A stretch of 64,000 bases of DNA from Olleya marilimosa CAM030 (lineage in GTDB: Bacteria; Bacteroidota; Bacteroidia; Flavobacteriales; Flavobacteriaceae), in assembly GCF_000518485.1 (NCBI RefSeq), contig NZ_JADR01000002.1, positions 124,001 to 188,000 of the forward strand, in the 5' to 3' direction. The notes beneath the pieces are model-generated. The model had not been told where the DNA came from. It saw only the letters and a list, made by a program, of their open reading frames with translations, and searched no databases. The translations under genes were made by a program, and so were the position numbers. Positions 26,701-34,944 of the stretch are shown here, piece by piece (the stretch's first letter is position 1; every line of letters begins with the position of its first letter).

Positions 26701-27229
26701 AGATAGTGACAATGTATCTGCACTTACAACCTACTATGTCCTATTAGAAGAAGCAGGAGAAACTATACCAGAAAAATTAAAAGAAAAAACAATAAACGAC
26801 TATAAAAATCAAGCGTTCTTAGTAGATAGAATGTATAGCAAAAAACTATACAAACCGTACCTAACCCAAAAAATTAGCCAAGAAATGTATGCTAAATCCA
26901 CATTGTTTGCTAACACAACTATTGAAAAAGAAAGAGACTCAATACATTTTTTAGGCAAAAAAACATTTAAAACAGACGACGATAAAGATGGTGACATGTA
27001 CTTTTATATGTTAGTACAAAAAGAAGATAAAGATGAAACAAAACGTTTCTATTATGCTGGGTTTTTAAAATCACAAAAAAAGGACAGACTTCAAACCGAA
27101 GTGTATTACGACTCTGGTTACAGTGGTAATTACATTGACGAAAACGAAGAAGAAGACAAACTAATTAAAGATGTTTTAGACTTAGTCATACATAAAAACC
27201 GAAGACGATTAGACGATAGTGGTTACTAA
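23741..27229 (+). CDS. Very large TraB/GumN-family secreted protein
   Basis: 1162 residues. A signal peptide (1-19, ending TFSQ) leads into a TraB/GumN domain (about 25-290) with its two hallmark motifs, 'SYIYGTMHVS' (GxxH, near 41-50) and 'GVGAAHLPGNKGMLKML' near 258-274, which form a proposed metalloprotease-like site. TraB/GumN proteins in bacteria are usually about 300 residues. Here about 870 residues follow, with no family I recognise: beta-rich segments in 300-680 and helical, HEAT-like repeats from about 680 to 1060, then an acidic end. There is no T9SS sorting domain. It probably acts in the periplasm or at the outer membrane; function unknown. Confidence 0.85.
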   Translation: MKNYLFVLFCAISLTTFSQNQNNNQSLLWEISGNNLTKPSYIYGTMHVSAKVAFRLDDVFFQALENSESIALESDPSTWLAFNYQTTTLTPQNYSQSYDKNFYSTLFGIEHPEEVAIRGSIRSDNRMINGYLYRKDGYADNFEEETYLDMFIYQAGKKKKKNIYSLEDIEESRYLVSKAQRNARKNKIDPWLTKLYEKENPYLVQENTYRDRNLALLDSIGVASNTEYFRENMLYIRNANMVHVLDSLMQSQSVFAGVGAAHLPGNKGMLKMLEDKGYTVKPLLSKQTTVAQTKKEEIEAFIAPTSLSKQSTPDEFLTLKAFTELYEFYYGGQKYYISPDMTNGAYLTISRFNTFDYLPNEKEISLNRLDNFLFEDIPGDIIKKEALNHPYPGISILNKTKKGDYQKYHIYKTPLEVIVIKFAGQKEYVLKNEAPIFKSITFKTPTNTLQTFTSTYNKYQVNFPEYYTTDNVQNAGQKLIQGKIKDDYYFVKEVAFNDVYYIEEDKFEAKYIVTNFFKDFEIEDYTGKYNNNNNKYYSYEGIAKKDSTSLENIHLKSIVKDGSYFLLGYVGNNKDLADNFFKSFKFTTVKQEGFTKIIDTSLHFSVVTNTKATPPYDYYSYRKPKDYEEKTKRTTYYSKSNEQVYISKLKFHDLQMYKNVDSLWNEIDTDLKAVEKIDGFKKYIISDKKKYKKDNQYFYEYTLKDSLSAKAILVKNILNKGALFEIKSLTDTLSKPTPFITNFYNTFQPLDTLLGESVFSDKTDRFFKALRDNDSIVFKAKNKVKFNKSNASTMIDLIKNFDFPDNKEDFKTFLISELAKLDDPRTDAFLNNLYEESYSKPDIQNTILRSLLNKPTKKSYATFLNLLNKDLPLSGSIGSMFYNYNDSLALKKTLFPDLLEYTSIEEYKEPIYELLAKLKDSSVIKTKAYKKYRKQLIKDGKIEVKRSLKSKASYNYRSYSSSLYAFVKLIFPFRKEAEAKNFFNKLLDSDNVSALTTYYVLLEEAGETIPEKLKEKTINDYKNQAFLVDRMYSKKLYKPYLTQKISQEMYAKSTLFANTTIEKERDSIHFLGKKTFKTDDDKDGDMYFYMLVQKEDKDETKRFYYAGFLKSQKKDRLQTEVYYDSGYSGNYIDENEEEDKLIKDVLDLVIHKNRRRLDDSGY

Positions 27230-27231
27230 AT

Positions 27232-27265
27232 AAAAAATGCGCTTAACTAATTAAGCGCATTTTTT
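27232..27265. terminator. Bidirectional terminator
   Basis: 15-bp inverted repeat (27232-27246 / 27251-27265) with core TGCGCTTAA/TTAAGCGCA, a 4-base loop and A/T runs on both sides. It lies between the TraB gene and the convergent AraC gene, whose stop it touches. Confidence 0.92.
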
Positions 27266-28158
27266 TATATAGACTGTATGTACTTTTTAGGTGTAATACC
27301 ATACTTTTTTTTAAAAGCAGCAATAAAATGACTAGCAGTACTATATCCAACCCGTAAACCAACCTCATTAACATTATGTGACCCTGTTTCTAAAAGTTTT
27401 CGTGCAACTTCCATTTTATAATCAAATAAAAAACTAAAAACAGAATCTCCATAAATTTGCTTAAAACCTTCCTTAAGTTTTTTTAAGGATAAATTTATCT
27501 CATCAGACAATTCCTGTAAAGTAGGTGGCTCAGCCATTCTAGCAATAACAATATCTTTGGCTTGTTTAATTTTAGCAACATTGGTTTCATCCACTAAAAA
27601 TGGACACTGCTCAATATTAGCTTCTTCACCTCTGTTAAAATATAAACTTAGCAACTCATAGGCTTTCCCTTTAAAATACAAGGTTTTAATGGATGAATTT
27701 AGATTATAATTTATAATTTGATTTAAAGCAATAGCCATAGATGGCGAAATCTTTCCGTCTTTGTAATACTTTTTATCTTTATTGTCACTACTTAAAAACG
27801 TGATATAATCCGCTTCTTGCGAAAACAAACCATGAAACTTTTTAATAGATATTAAAACAGAAACTAACCAACAGTCTGGCTTAACAAGTAAATTAATTGG
27901 TAAGTCCTTTTGCGGATTATAAAGTAGTAATGACGTTTCTTCTGCGATATTTAAAACGTAATTACCATTGTTAAATATAAAGTCACTATTACCCTTTAAA
28001 CAAAAATGAAACTGAATAAAACCGCTATCAATAAAGCGTTCAACAATCTGATTATTAGCGGTTTCATTTTGATAAGTTAAAACAAAAACATCTTGATCAA
28101 CCTGTGTTTCGTTAAACGAACCTTCAGCGACATTTTTAAAATCTTTAATAACTGCCAT
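27265..28158 (-). CDS. AraC-family transcriptional regulator next to hemA
   Basis: 297 residues. The N-terminal about 190 residues are a cupin-like or PchR-like sensor region ('FIQFHFCLKGNSDFIFNN'). The C-terminal about 100 residues are a double helix-turn-helix: 'PTLQELSDEINLSLKKLKEGF' and 'VNEVGLRVGYSTASHFIAAFKK'. The layout resembles PchR-type regulators of iron/siderophore genes. It is divergent from hemA, with a palindrome in the shared 195-base gap, so control of heme synthesis or of itself is a reasonable inference. The ligand may be iron- or heme-related but is not shown by sequence. Confidence 0.9.
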   Translation of the reverse strand: MAVIKDFKNVAEGSFNETQVDQDVFVLTYQNETANNQIVERFIDSGFIQFHFCLKGNSDFIFNNGNYVLNIAEETSLLLYNPQKDLPINLLVKPDCWLVSVLISIKKFHGLFSQEADYITFLSSDNKDKKYYKDGKISPSMAIALNQIINYNLNSSIKTLYFKGKAYELLSLYFNRGEEANIEQCPFLVDETNVAKIKQAKDIVIARMAEPPTLQELSDEINLSLKKLKEGFKQIYGDSVFSFLFDYKMEVARKLLETGSHNVNEVGLRVGYSTASHFIAAFKKKYGITPKKYIQSI

Positions 28159-28217
28159 AAAATAATTTTATTTAGATTGATTCTAAACAATAAGCTTTAA
28201 AACCATTGATTTCACTA

Positions 28218-28225
28218 CAAAAATA
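28218..28225 (-). promoter_or_regulatory. Candidate -7 element for the AraC-family gene
   Basis: TATTTTTG on the minus strand, 60 bases before the ATG at 28158. Its outer edge overlaps the palindrome at 28224-28239. Confidence 0.45.
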
Positions 28226-28239
28226 TGATAAATATCATA
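28224..28239. promoter_or_regulatory. Candidate operator between araC-type gene and hemA
   Basis: TATGATAAATATCATA is a perfect 7+7 palindrome with a 2-base centre, placed between the expected -33 and -7 of the minus-strand promoter. It suits a dimeric repressor such as a Fur-, MarR- or FNR-like protein better than an AraC direct repeat. Confidence 0.4.
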
Positions 28240-28319
28240 GTAAGGTCATTTTTAACGCTAAAAAACCACAATCGTTATTAAAAGTTCTTATAGCGTTACT
28301 TTTTAAATTATATACAACA

Positions 28320-28327
28320 TAAATTTG
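28320..28327 (+). promoter_or_regulatory. Candidate -7 element for the heme operon
   Basis: TAAATTTG matches TAnnTTTG, 26 bases before the hemA ATG. Confidence 0.55.
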
Positions 28328-28353
28328 CTCTCAATAAAGTCCCAGTCAGGTAA

Positions 28354-29616
28354 ATGGAGCACTATCACATGTCAACAGGCACATATTTTTACGCTTTAGG
28401 TTTAAGTTATAAAAAGGCAGATGCAGAAATTAGAGGTCATTTTAGTTTAGATGAATCCGCTAAAGAAGCCCTTTTAAATCAAGCTAGATCTAACGGAGTA
28501 GAAAGCCTTATCGTAACGTCAACTTGCAACCGTACAGAAATTTACGGATTTGCAGAACACCCATATCAGTTAATTCAATTATTGTGCGATAACACAAAAG
28601 GAACCGTTGAAGAGTTTCAAAAATACGCATACATCTATAAAGGTAAAGAAGCTATTTCGCATTTATTTAGAGTTGGTTCTGGATTAGACAGCCAAATTTT
28701 AGGTGATTTTGAAATAATTGGACAACTTAAAAAAAGTACTATCGAGTCTAAAAAACATGGTTTATTAAACCCTTTTATTGAGCGTTTAGTAAACTCTGTG
28801 ATACAAGCTAGTAAACGCATTAAAACAGAAACCGAAATTTCTTCTGGTGCAACTAGCGTCTCTTTCGCTTCTGTGCAATACATTTTAAATACCATTGAAG
28901 ACGTTACCAATAAAAACATCTTACTATTTGGTACAGGAAAAATTGGACGTAATACCTGTGAAAATTTAGTAAAACATACTAAAAACGAGCAAATCACATT
29001 AATAAATCGTACCAAAGGAAAAGCAGAAGCAATTGCTGGTAAGTTTAATTTAGTGGTTAAGGATTATGCCAACCTACAAGAAGAAATAAATGAAGCTGAC
29101 ATATTAATTGTAGCTACTGGAGCACAAAATCCAACGGTTGACAAACAATTAATCCAATCTAAAAAAGACTTGTTAATTTTAGATTTATCAATTCCTAAAA
29201 ACGTAGACGAAAACGTGACAGATTTACCTAACGTTAAACGCATACATTTAGATGATTTATCGCAAATTACCGATGAGACTTTAGAGCGCAGAAAACTGCA
29301 AATACCTTTAGCTGAAAGTATTATAGAAGACATCAAAGCTGACTTTATAGGATGGTTAGAAACCAGAAAGTTTGCTCCAACAATCAAGGCATTAAAACAT
29401 AAACTACAAGACTTTAAAAATGCCGAGTTAGATACGCAACGTAAAAAGATGGCTAACTTTAACGAAGAACAAGCCGAAATTATAAGTAATAAAATTATTC
29501 AAAAAATAACCAATCATTTCGCGCATCATTTAAAGGATGATGCATTCTCAACTGACGAAAGTTTGGAATTAATTAAAAAAGTGTTTCAACTAGAAAACAC
29601 CACTAAGCATGTCTAA
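28354..29616 (+). CDS. hemA: Glutamyl-tRNA reductase
   Basis: 420 residues. It reduces glutamyl-tRNA(Glu) to glutamate-1-semialdehyde, the committed step of the C5 heme pathway. The catalytic Cys58 lies in STCNRTEIYG, the NADPH Rossmann motif is GTGKIGRNTCENL near 191, and the C-terminal helical dimerisation domain is intact. I keep the ATG at 28354, giving the MEHYH start; an in-frame ATG at 28369 is the alternative. The gene opens a heme operon and overlaps hemC by 8 bases. HemL, the next enzyme, is not in this window. Confidence 0.96.
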   Translation: MEHYHMSTGTYFYALGLSYKKADAEIRGHFSLDESAKEALLNQARSNGVESLIVTSTCNRTEIYGFAEHPYQLIQLLCDNTKGTVEEFQKYAYIYKGKEAISHLFRVGSGLDSQILGDFEIIGQLKKSTIESKKHGLLNPFIERLVNSVIQASKRIKTETEISSGATSVSFASVQYILNTIEDVTNKNILLFGTGKIGRNTCENLVKHTKNEQITLINRTKGKAEAIAGKFNLVVKDYANLQEEINEADILIVATGAQNPTVDKQLIQSKKDLLILDLSIPKNVDENVTDLPNVKRIHLDDLSQITDETLERRKLQIPLAESIIEDIKADFIGWLETRKFAPTIKALKHKLQDFKNAELDTQRKKMANFNEEQAEIISNKIIQKITNHFAHHLKDDAFSTDESLELIKKVFQLENTTKHV

Positions 29617-31183
29617 AATAATTAGAATCGGAACTCGTGATAGCGAGTTAGCTTTATATCAAGCAAAAGCAGTACAAAGTCAATTACAAGCATTAGGTCA
29701 CCAAACCGTTTTAGTACCACTAAAATCTACAGGAGATATCGTCCTTGACAAACCACTATACGAGTTAGGTATTACAGGAATTTTTACACGCACTTTAGAT
29801 ATAGCCATGCTAAATGGAGATATTGATATTGCAGTACACTCCCTAAAGGATGTACCAACACTACTACCTAAGGGTATTGTACAAGCTGCAGTTTTAAAGC
29901 GTGGTAATGTAAGAGACACGTTGTTATTTAAAAATAACGAAGAGTTTTTAGGATCTAGAGACGCAACTATTGCAACCGGAAGTTTACGTAGACGCGCACA
30001 ATGGTTAAATCGTTTTCCAACACACACTGTAGTTGACCTAAGAGGTAACGTCAACACACGATTACAAAAACTAGAAGACAGTGATTGGAATGGAGCCATT
30101 TTTGCTGCTGCAGGTATTGGTCGTTTAGACTTAAGACCAGAAGACGCTGTAAATTTAGATTGGATGATTCCTGCACCTGCACAAGGTGCAATTATGATTG
30201 CTGCTTTAGCAGAAGATGAAGAAACCTTAGCAATACTAGCAGAAATAAACCATCAAGAAACTGAAATTTGCACCAAAATAGAACGTGACTTTTTAAATAA
30301 ACTTGAAGGTGGATGTACAGCTCCAATTGGTGCTTTAGCTTTTATAAAAGATGAAGAACTAACCTTTGAAGGAATACTTTTAAGTAAGGACGGAACAAAA
30401 AAAATACAGGTTAAACGCGTTAAAGCTGTAGGAGAACATCATGATATTGCAGAGTGGTGTGCTAATTACATTTTAGAGCGTGGTGGTAACCGTTTGATGG
30501 ATGAGCTTAAAGAGTCTCACGTCCCAACAAACATCTACTCTACTAAATCATTAACTGATGATCAACGCTTTTTATTTAACGAAAAAATAAAAGCCGAAAG
30601 CTCAGACTTCGTTAAGATTAGCCTAAACAGAATACACCCAAGATTTGTTAAAAACCAAATTGAAAACGTAGTCATTACTAGCCAAAATGCAGTAGAGGCT
30701 TTATTGAATAACTTTTCTGCTATTGAGCTTCAATTTAAAAACATATACTGTGTTGGTCGTCGCACAAAAAAGATGATTGAAAAACGTATTGGTAATGTCT
30801 TACATACTGAAAAAAATGCTAAAAAATTAGCCGAGTATTTAGTAGATTTTATGGAAGGTACAGAAGTAACATACTTTTGCAGCGACTTAAGACTAGATGA
30901 TTTACCATCTATCTTAAAAGAAAACAACATTACAGTTAACGAGATTGAAGCCTACCAAACCAAGTTGGACAGTATTAATATTCCAGAAAGTGTTGAAGGC
31001 GTAATGTTTTATAGTCCATCAACAGTACAGAGTTATAAAAAAGAAAATGACGCTAAAGGCATTGCATTTTGTATTGGTGAAACTACAGCCAAAGAAGCAA
31101 GTAAACACTTTGATGATGTACGCATAGCTAAAGTCCCAACGGTAGAAAGTGTAATAGAGTTAGTAAACGAGCATTACACTTAA
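29609..31183 (+). CDS. hemC: Fused hydroxymethylbilane synthase / uroporphyrinogen-III synthase
   Basis: 524 residues, far longer than a lone HemC (about 310). Residues 1-305 are porphobilinogen deaminase: 'IGTRDSELALYQA', catalytic Asp81 in HSLKDVPT, 'TGSLRRRAQW', and dipyrromethane-cofactor Cys236 in LEGGCTAPIGA. Residues 308-524 match uroporphyrinogen-III synthase (HemD): 'VVITSQNAVEALL', 'VEGVMFYSPSTVQSY' and 'AFCIGETTAKEA'. The fusion would channel unstable hydroxymethylbilane to ring closure. The HemD half is somewhat short but both lobes are recognisable. No other hemD is present in the cluster. Confidence 0.93.
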   Translation: MSKIIRIGTRDSELALYQAKAVQSQLQALGHQTVLVPLKSTGDIVLDKPLYELGITGIFTRTLDIAMLNGDIDIAVHSLKDVPTLLPKGIVQAAVLKRGNVRDTLLFKNNEEFLGSRDATIATGSLRRRAQWLNRFPTHTVVDLRGNVNTRLQKLEDSDWNGAIFAAAGIGRLDLRPEDAVNLDWMIPAPAQGAIMIAALAEDEETLAILAEINHQETEICTKIERDFLNKLEGGCTAPIGALAFIKDEELTFEGILLSKDGTKKIQVKRVKAVGEHHDIAEWCANYILERGGNRLMDELKESHVPTNIYSTKSLTDDQRFLFNEKIKAESSDFVKISLNRIHPRFVKNQIENVVITSQNAVEALLNNFSAIELQFKNIYCVGRRTKKMIEKRIGNVLHTEKNAKKLAEYLVDFMEGTEVTYFCSDLRLDDLPSILKENNITVNEIEAYQTKLDSINIPESVEGVMFYSPSTVQSYKKENDAKGIAFCIGETTAKEASKHFDDVRIAKVPTVESVIELVNEHYT

Positions 31184-31236
31184 TAGTACCTTAAAAGGAT
31201 AATAATTAAAGATCAAGTAATAATAATTTAATAGAT

Positions 31237-31254
31237 TTTCCGTCTACGCGGAAA
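31237..31254 (+). promoter_or_regulatory. Small hairpin in the hemE leader
   Basis: TTTCCG/CGGAAA 6-bp stem with a 6-base loop, ending 12 bases before the hemE ATG in the 83-base gap after hemC-hemD. It may be a processing or stability element, or a remnant of a short repeat. Confidence 0.35.
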
Positions 31255-31266
31255 GGACACAAAGAT

Positions 31267-32295
31267 ATGTTGAAAAACGATTTATTTTTAAGAGCATTAA
31301 AAGGAGAAACAGTAGAGCGTCCACCAGTTTGGATGATGCGTCAAGCAGGTCGTTACCTTCCAGAATTTATGGAAATAAAGGCTAAGTATGACTTTTTTAC
31401 ACGTTGTCAAACGCCTGAATTAGCAAGCGAAATTACTGTACAACCAATCCGTCGTTACGGTATGGATGCTGCTATTTTATTTAGTGATATTTTAGTTATC
31501 CCTCAAGCAATGAATATTGAGGTACAAATGAAACCTAATTTTGGTCCTTATTTACCTAATCCAATTCGTACACAAAAGGACGTAGATAATGTTATAGTAC
31601 CTGACGTAAAGGAAGCTTTGAACTATGTTTATGAAGCAATAAAAGCAACCAAAGAAAAACTTAATAACGAAGTACCATTAATAGGTTTTGCAGGTTCACC
31701 GTGGACCATCTTATGCTATTGTGTACAAGGTCAAGGCTCTAAAAATTTTGATAAAGCTAAAGAGTTTTGTTTTACAAATCCTATTGCAGCACACCAATTA
31801 TTACAAAAAATAACAGATACAACTATTGCTTACTTAAAAGAAAAAGTAAAAGCAGGTGTTAATGCAGTACAAGTATTTGATTCTTGGGGAGGCATGTTAT
31901 CTCCTGTAGATTATCAAGAATTTTCTTGGCAATATATTCAACAAATTATAGATGCATTAAAGGACGAAACACCAGTTATTGCATTTGGTAAAGGTTGTTG
32001 GTTTGCATTAGGTGAAATGGCTAAATCTGGAGCATCTGCTTTAGGTGTAGACTGGACATGTTCTGCTAAAAATGCACGATATTTAACTGGAGGAAACATA
32101 ACGCTTCAAGGAAATTTTGATCCAACAAGATTATTCTCTCCTCCTGCAGAAATTAAAAAAATGGTACACCAAATGATAAACGATTTTGGTAAAGATAAAT
32201 ACATTGTAAACCTTGGTCATGGTATTTTACCAAACATACCATTAGAAAATGCTAAAGCATTTATAGACGCTGTAAAAGAGTATAAAGCGGATTAA
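31267..32295 (+). CDS. hemE: Uroporphyrinogen decarboxylase
   Basis: 342 residues. It removes four acetate carboxyls from uroporphyrinogen III to give coproporphyrinogen III in the cytosol. The signature '[16 protein letters not shown]' holds the substrate-binding Arg residues, '[13 protein letters not shown]' carries the catalytic Asp, and '[11 protein letters not shown]' and '[12 protein letters not shown]' are the later family blocks. It lies downstream of hemC-hemD in the same direction and 2 bases before ktrB, so it is co-transcribed with a potassium transporter gene. Confidence 0.97.
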   Translation: MLKNDLFLRALKGETVERPPVWMMRQAGRYLPEFMEIKAKYDFFTRCQTPELASEITVQPIRRYGMDAAILFSDILVIPQAMNIEVQMKPNFGPYLPNPIRTQKDVDNVIVPDVKEALNYVYEAIKATKEKLNNEVPLIGFAGSPWTILCYCVQGQGSKNFDKAKEFCFTNPIAAHQLLQKITDTTIAYLKEKVKAGVNAVQVFDSWGGMLSPVDYQEFSWQYIQQIIDALKDETPVIAFGKGCWFALGEMAKSGASALGVDWTCSAKNARYLTGGNITLQGNFDPTRLFSPPAEIKKMVHQMINDFGKDKYIVNLGHGILPNIPLENAKAFIDAVKEYKAD

Positions 32296-32297
32296 AA

Positions 32298-33650
32298 ATG
32301 AAACTTTCATTTAACCAAACAGCAAAAAAATATGCTTTAGTTAAAAAAAGTTGGACACCTCAACAAAATTTATTTTACGGTTTTCTAACTTATATTGCTC
32401 TAGGTTTCATATTACTCTGTTTGCCAATATTTCAAAAACAAAGCGCTTCTATTTTAGACCATTTGTTTATTGCTACTTCTGCTGTATCAACTACAGGATT
32501 GGTTACAGTTTCAATTTTTGACACCTATAATATTTTTGGACAATTTATAATAATGGTCCTGGTTCAATTAGGTGGTATTGGATATTTATCCTTTACCACC
32601 TATATGATTTTATCTACTACCAGAAAAATAACCCTATGGCATAAAAAAATATTATCCACAGAATTCACACTACCTAACACAATTAAAATTACAGACTTTT
32701 TAAAATCTGTAGTGTTATTTACACTAATAATGGAATCAATAGGTGCTATTCTGTTTTTTATAGCTTTTAAAGCACAAGGCATGCCAACCTTTGAGGCTAT
32801 TTGGTCATCTGTTTTTCATAGCATAAGCTCCTTTTGTACAGCAGGCTTTAGTTTATTTAACAATAGTTTTATGGACTATGTTGACAATAATTTTGTCAAT
32901 TTTATAATCTCAATGTTAGCTATTTGTGGATCATTAGGTTTTATTGTTATTACAGATTTTGGATTAAAAATTAAAAACAAATCACACAAAGTTAGTTTTA
33001 CAACAAAAATAATTATCTACGGATTTTTAATGCTACTTACTTTTGGTACAGCATTTTTTTATTTTGAACCATCCATAGTCAATTACCATTCCGATTCAAG
33101 ATTTATAGCTGCCTTTTTTCAATGTATGTCAGCCATGACCACAGTAGGATTTAACACTGTAGATTTTGGATATTTTACTCAGGCAATGATGTTAATTTGC
33201 ATCTTTTTAATGTACATTGGAGCCTCACCATCTGGAACAGCTGGAGGAATTAAAATCACAACACTAACTGCTGTTTTTGCAGTCATGAAAAGTAGACTAA
33301 CCGGAAGTAAAACTGTAACTTTTTTAGGGAGACAAATTCCTTTTGAAAGATTATACATTGCCACCTCTGCTTTTATCTTTTACACAATCATAATACTTAT
33401 CGGAACTTTTTTAATAACTTTAACTAACGATTTTAAATTTGAAGAAATCCTGTTTGAAGTTTCTTCTGCACTTGGTACTGTAGGTTTAAGTACAGGTATT
33501 ACAGGAGACTTAAATACAAGTGGCAAATTGGTAATTATTGCTTTAATGTTTATTGGTCGTTTAGGTGTTTTAACTTTTGGATTAGCCATCTGGTCAAGAC
33601 AAAGACAACAAGAAAAACCAAATGTTATAAAAGAAGATATCGCAGTTTAA
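32298..33650 (+). CDS. KtrB/TrkH-family potassium uptake channel subunit
   Basis: 450 residues with four M1-P-M2 repeats. The four selectivity-filter loops are readable: STTGLVTV, CTAGFSLF, TTVGFNTV and GTVGLSTG. A Gly lies at the key position in each, as in KtrB, which moves K+ (often Na+-coupled) across the inner membrane. The regulatory KtrA/TrkA ring protein is not adjacent. Its position inside the heme operon, 2 bases after hemE, is odd but shared transcription is clear. Confidence 0.92.
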   Translation: MKLSFNQTAKKYALVKKSWTPQQNLFYGFLTYIALGFILLCLPIFQKQSASILDHLFIATSAVSTTGLVTVSIFDTYNIFGQFIIMVLVQLGGIGYLSFTTYMILSTTRKITLWHKKILSTEFTLPNTIKITDFLKSVVLFTLIMESIGAILFFIAFKAQGMPTFEAIWSSVFHSISSFCTAGFSLFNNSFMDYVDNNFVNFIISMLAICGSLGFIVITDFGLKIKNKSHKVSFTTKIIIYGFLMLLTFGTAFFYFEPSIVNYHSDSRFIAAFFQCMSAMTTVGFNTVDFGYFTQAMMLICIFLMYIGASPSGTAGGIKITTLTAVFAVMKSRLTGSKTVTFLGRQIPFERLYIATSAFIFYTIIILIGTFLITLTNDFKFEEILFEVSSALGTVGLSTGITGDLNTSGKLVIIALMFIGRLGVLTFGLAIWSRQRQQEKPNVIKEDIAV

Positions 33651-33652
33651 AA

Positions 33653-34405
33653 ATGATACAAAACATAATAAAAGGAATAAACGGATACTCTGGTGCATTT
33701 GCACTAATTTCAAAACTTAAACTTTGGAAGTATTTTTTTATTCCTATTGTTATTAGTATTCTAACTGCAACTATCATTGGTTTTACCGCTTATGGACTAT
33801 CCGATAATATTGGACAGTTTATCGCAAAAATTTGGTTTTGGGAATGGGGTAAACAAACCTTTACAACCATATCTACAGTCCTTGGTGCTATAATTATTAT
33901 AGCATTAGGCATAATCCTTTACAAACACATTATTATGGCATTATCGGCTCCATTTATGAGTCCTGTGTCAGAAAAAATAGAAACGCATTTAACAGGTATA
34001 GTTAAACACAATCACAGAAAAACATCGTTTCAAGAGCAACTTTGGCGTGGGATTAGAATTAACATCAGAAATTTAGGTCGCGAGCTACTAATTACCATTC
34101 CAATTTTACTTCTTAAATTTATTCCTGTAATTAATATCTTTTCTACAGCATTATTAATAATCATACAATCCTATTATGCTGGTTTTGGTAATATGGATTA
34201 CACCTTGGAGCGTCATTTTAATTACAAAGACAGTGTAAAATTTGTTAGAGCTAATCGTGGACTAGCTATAGGTAACGGACTAGTTTTTATCCTGTTTTTA
34301 TTTATTCCAATAATTGGTGTAATTTTAGTACTACCCTTAAGTGTAACAGCAGGAACAATCAGCACTGTAAAACGTCTTAAACCCGAAAATCAAAACCTAA
34401 TCTAA
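33653..34405 (+). CDS. EI24/CysZ-like membrane protein
   Basis: 250 residues with four long hydrophobic segments (about 25-50, 75-100, 155-185, 210-240) and the block 'HIIMALSAPFMSPVSEKIE', typical of the EI24/CysZ family. CysZ is a sulfate channel in some proteobacteria; for this clade the substrate is unknown. It is 2 bases after ktrB and overlaps the next ATG by one base, so it is translated within the heme operon. Confidence 0.8.
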   Translation: MIQNIIKGINGYSGAFALISKLKLWKYFFIPIVISILTATIIGFTAYGLSDNIGQFIAKIWFWEWGKQTFTTISTVLGAIIIIALGIILYKHIIMALSAPFMSPVSEKIETHLTGIVKHNHRKTSFQEQLWRGIRINIRNLGRELLITIPILLLKFIPVINIFSTALLIIIQSYYAGFGNMDYTLERHFNYKDSVKFVRANRGLAIGNGLVFILFLFIPIIGVILVLPLSVTAGTISTVKRLKPENQNLI

Positions 34406-34944
34406 TGATTGCAACTTTTGATGATTTTGAAATCAATCCCATCCACAATGGAGATGCATGGAAAATTTGTGATTTCATGGTTACTAATCAAGATAGGTTA
34501 AAACGTTATTTTCCTAAAACATTAGAGCAAAATCTAACACCGACTTTATCACAACTATTTGTAGATAAAAAAGTAAAACAATTTAATAATAAAGAAGAGT
34601 TTTTATTCACTTTAAAAAATGCTGAGACTAGAGATTTAGTAGGACTAATTTATATAAAAGAAGTGGACCATCACATCAAACAAGGTGAGTTTGCTTATTG
34701 CATTGATTACAACTTTCAAGGCAAAGGACTAATCACAAAGTCTGTTGCTGCATTATCATCTTACGCCTTTAAAAATCTAGATTTAAACACACTACAAATC
34801 ATCGTTTTTAAAGACAATATTAGCAGTGTTAAAGTGGCAAATAACAATAGTTTTAAATGGATTAAAACCTTAAAAAACGAATTTACTCCAATTGGCGAAA
34901 AACCTCTTGATATGGAGTTATATGAATTATACAATGAAAGATAA
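34405..34944 (+). CDS. GNAT-family N-acetyltransferase (RimJ/RimL-like)
   Basis: 179 residues with the GNAT core: 'LVGLIYIKEVDHHIKQGEFAYCIDY' strands (read as beta2-beta4), the acetyl-CoA loop 'FQGKGLITKSVAAL' (Q-x-x-G-x-G/L type) and 'LQIIVFKDNISSVKVANNNSF', which is characteristic of RimJ/RimL acetyltransferases. The substrate, possibly a protein N-terminus or a small amine, is unknown. It overlaps hemF by 11 bases and the EI24 gene by one base. Confidence 0.87.
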   Translation: MIATFDDFEINPIHNGDAWKICDFMVTNQDRLKRYFPKTLEQNLTPTLSQLFVDKKVKQFNNKEEFLFTLKNAETRDLVGLIYIKEVDHHIKQGEFAYCIDYNFQGKGLITKSVAALSSYAFKNLDLNTLQIIVFKDNISSVKVANNNSFKWIKTLKNEFTPIGEKPLDMELYELYNER

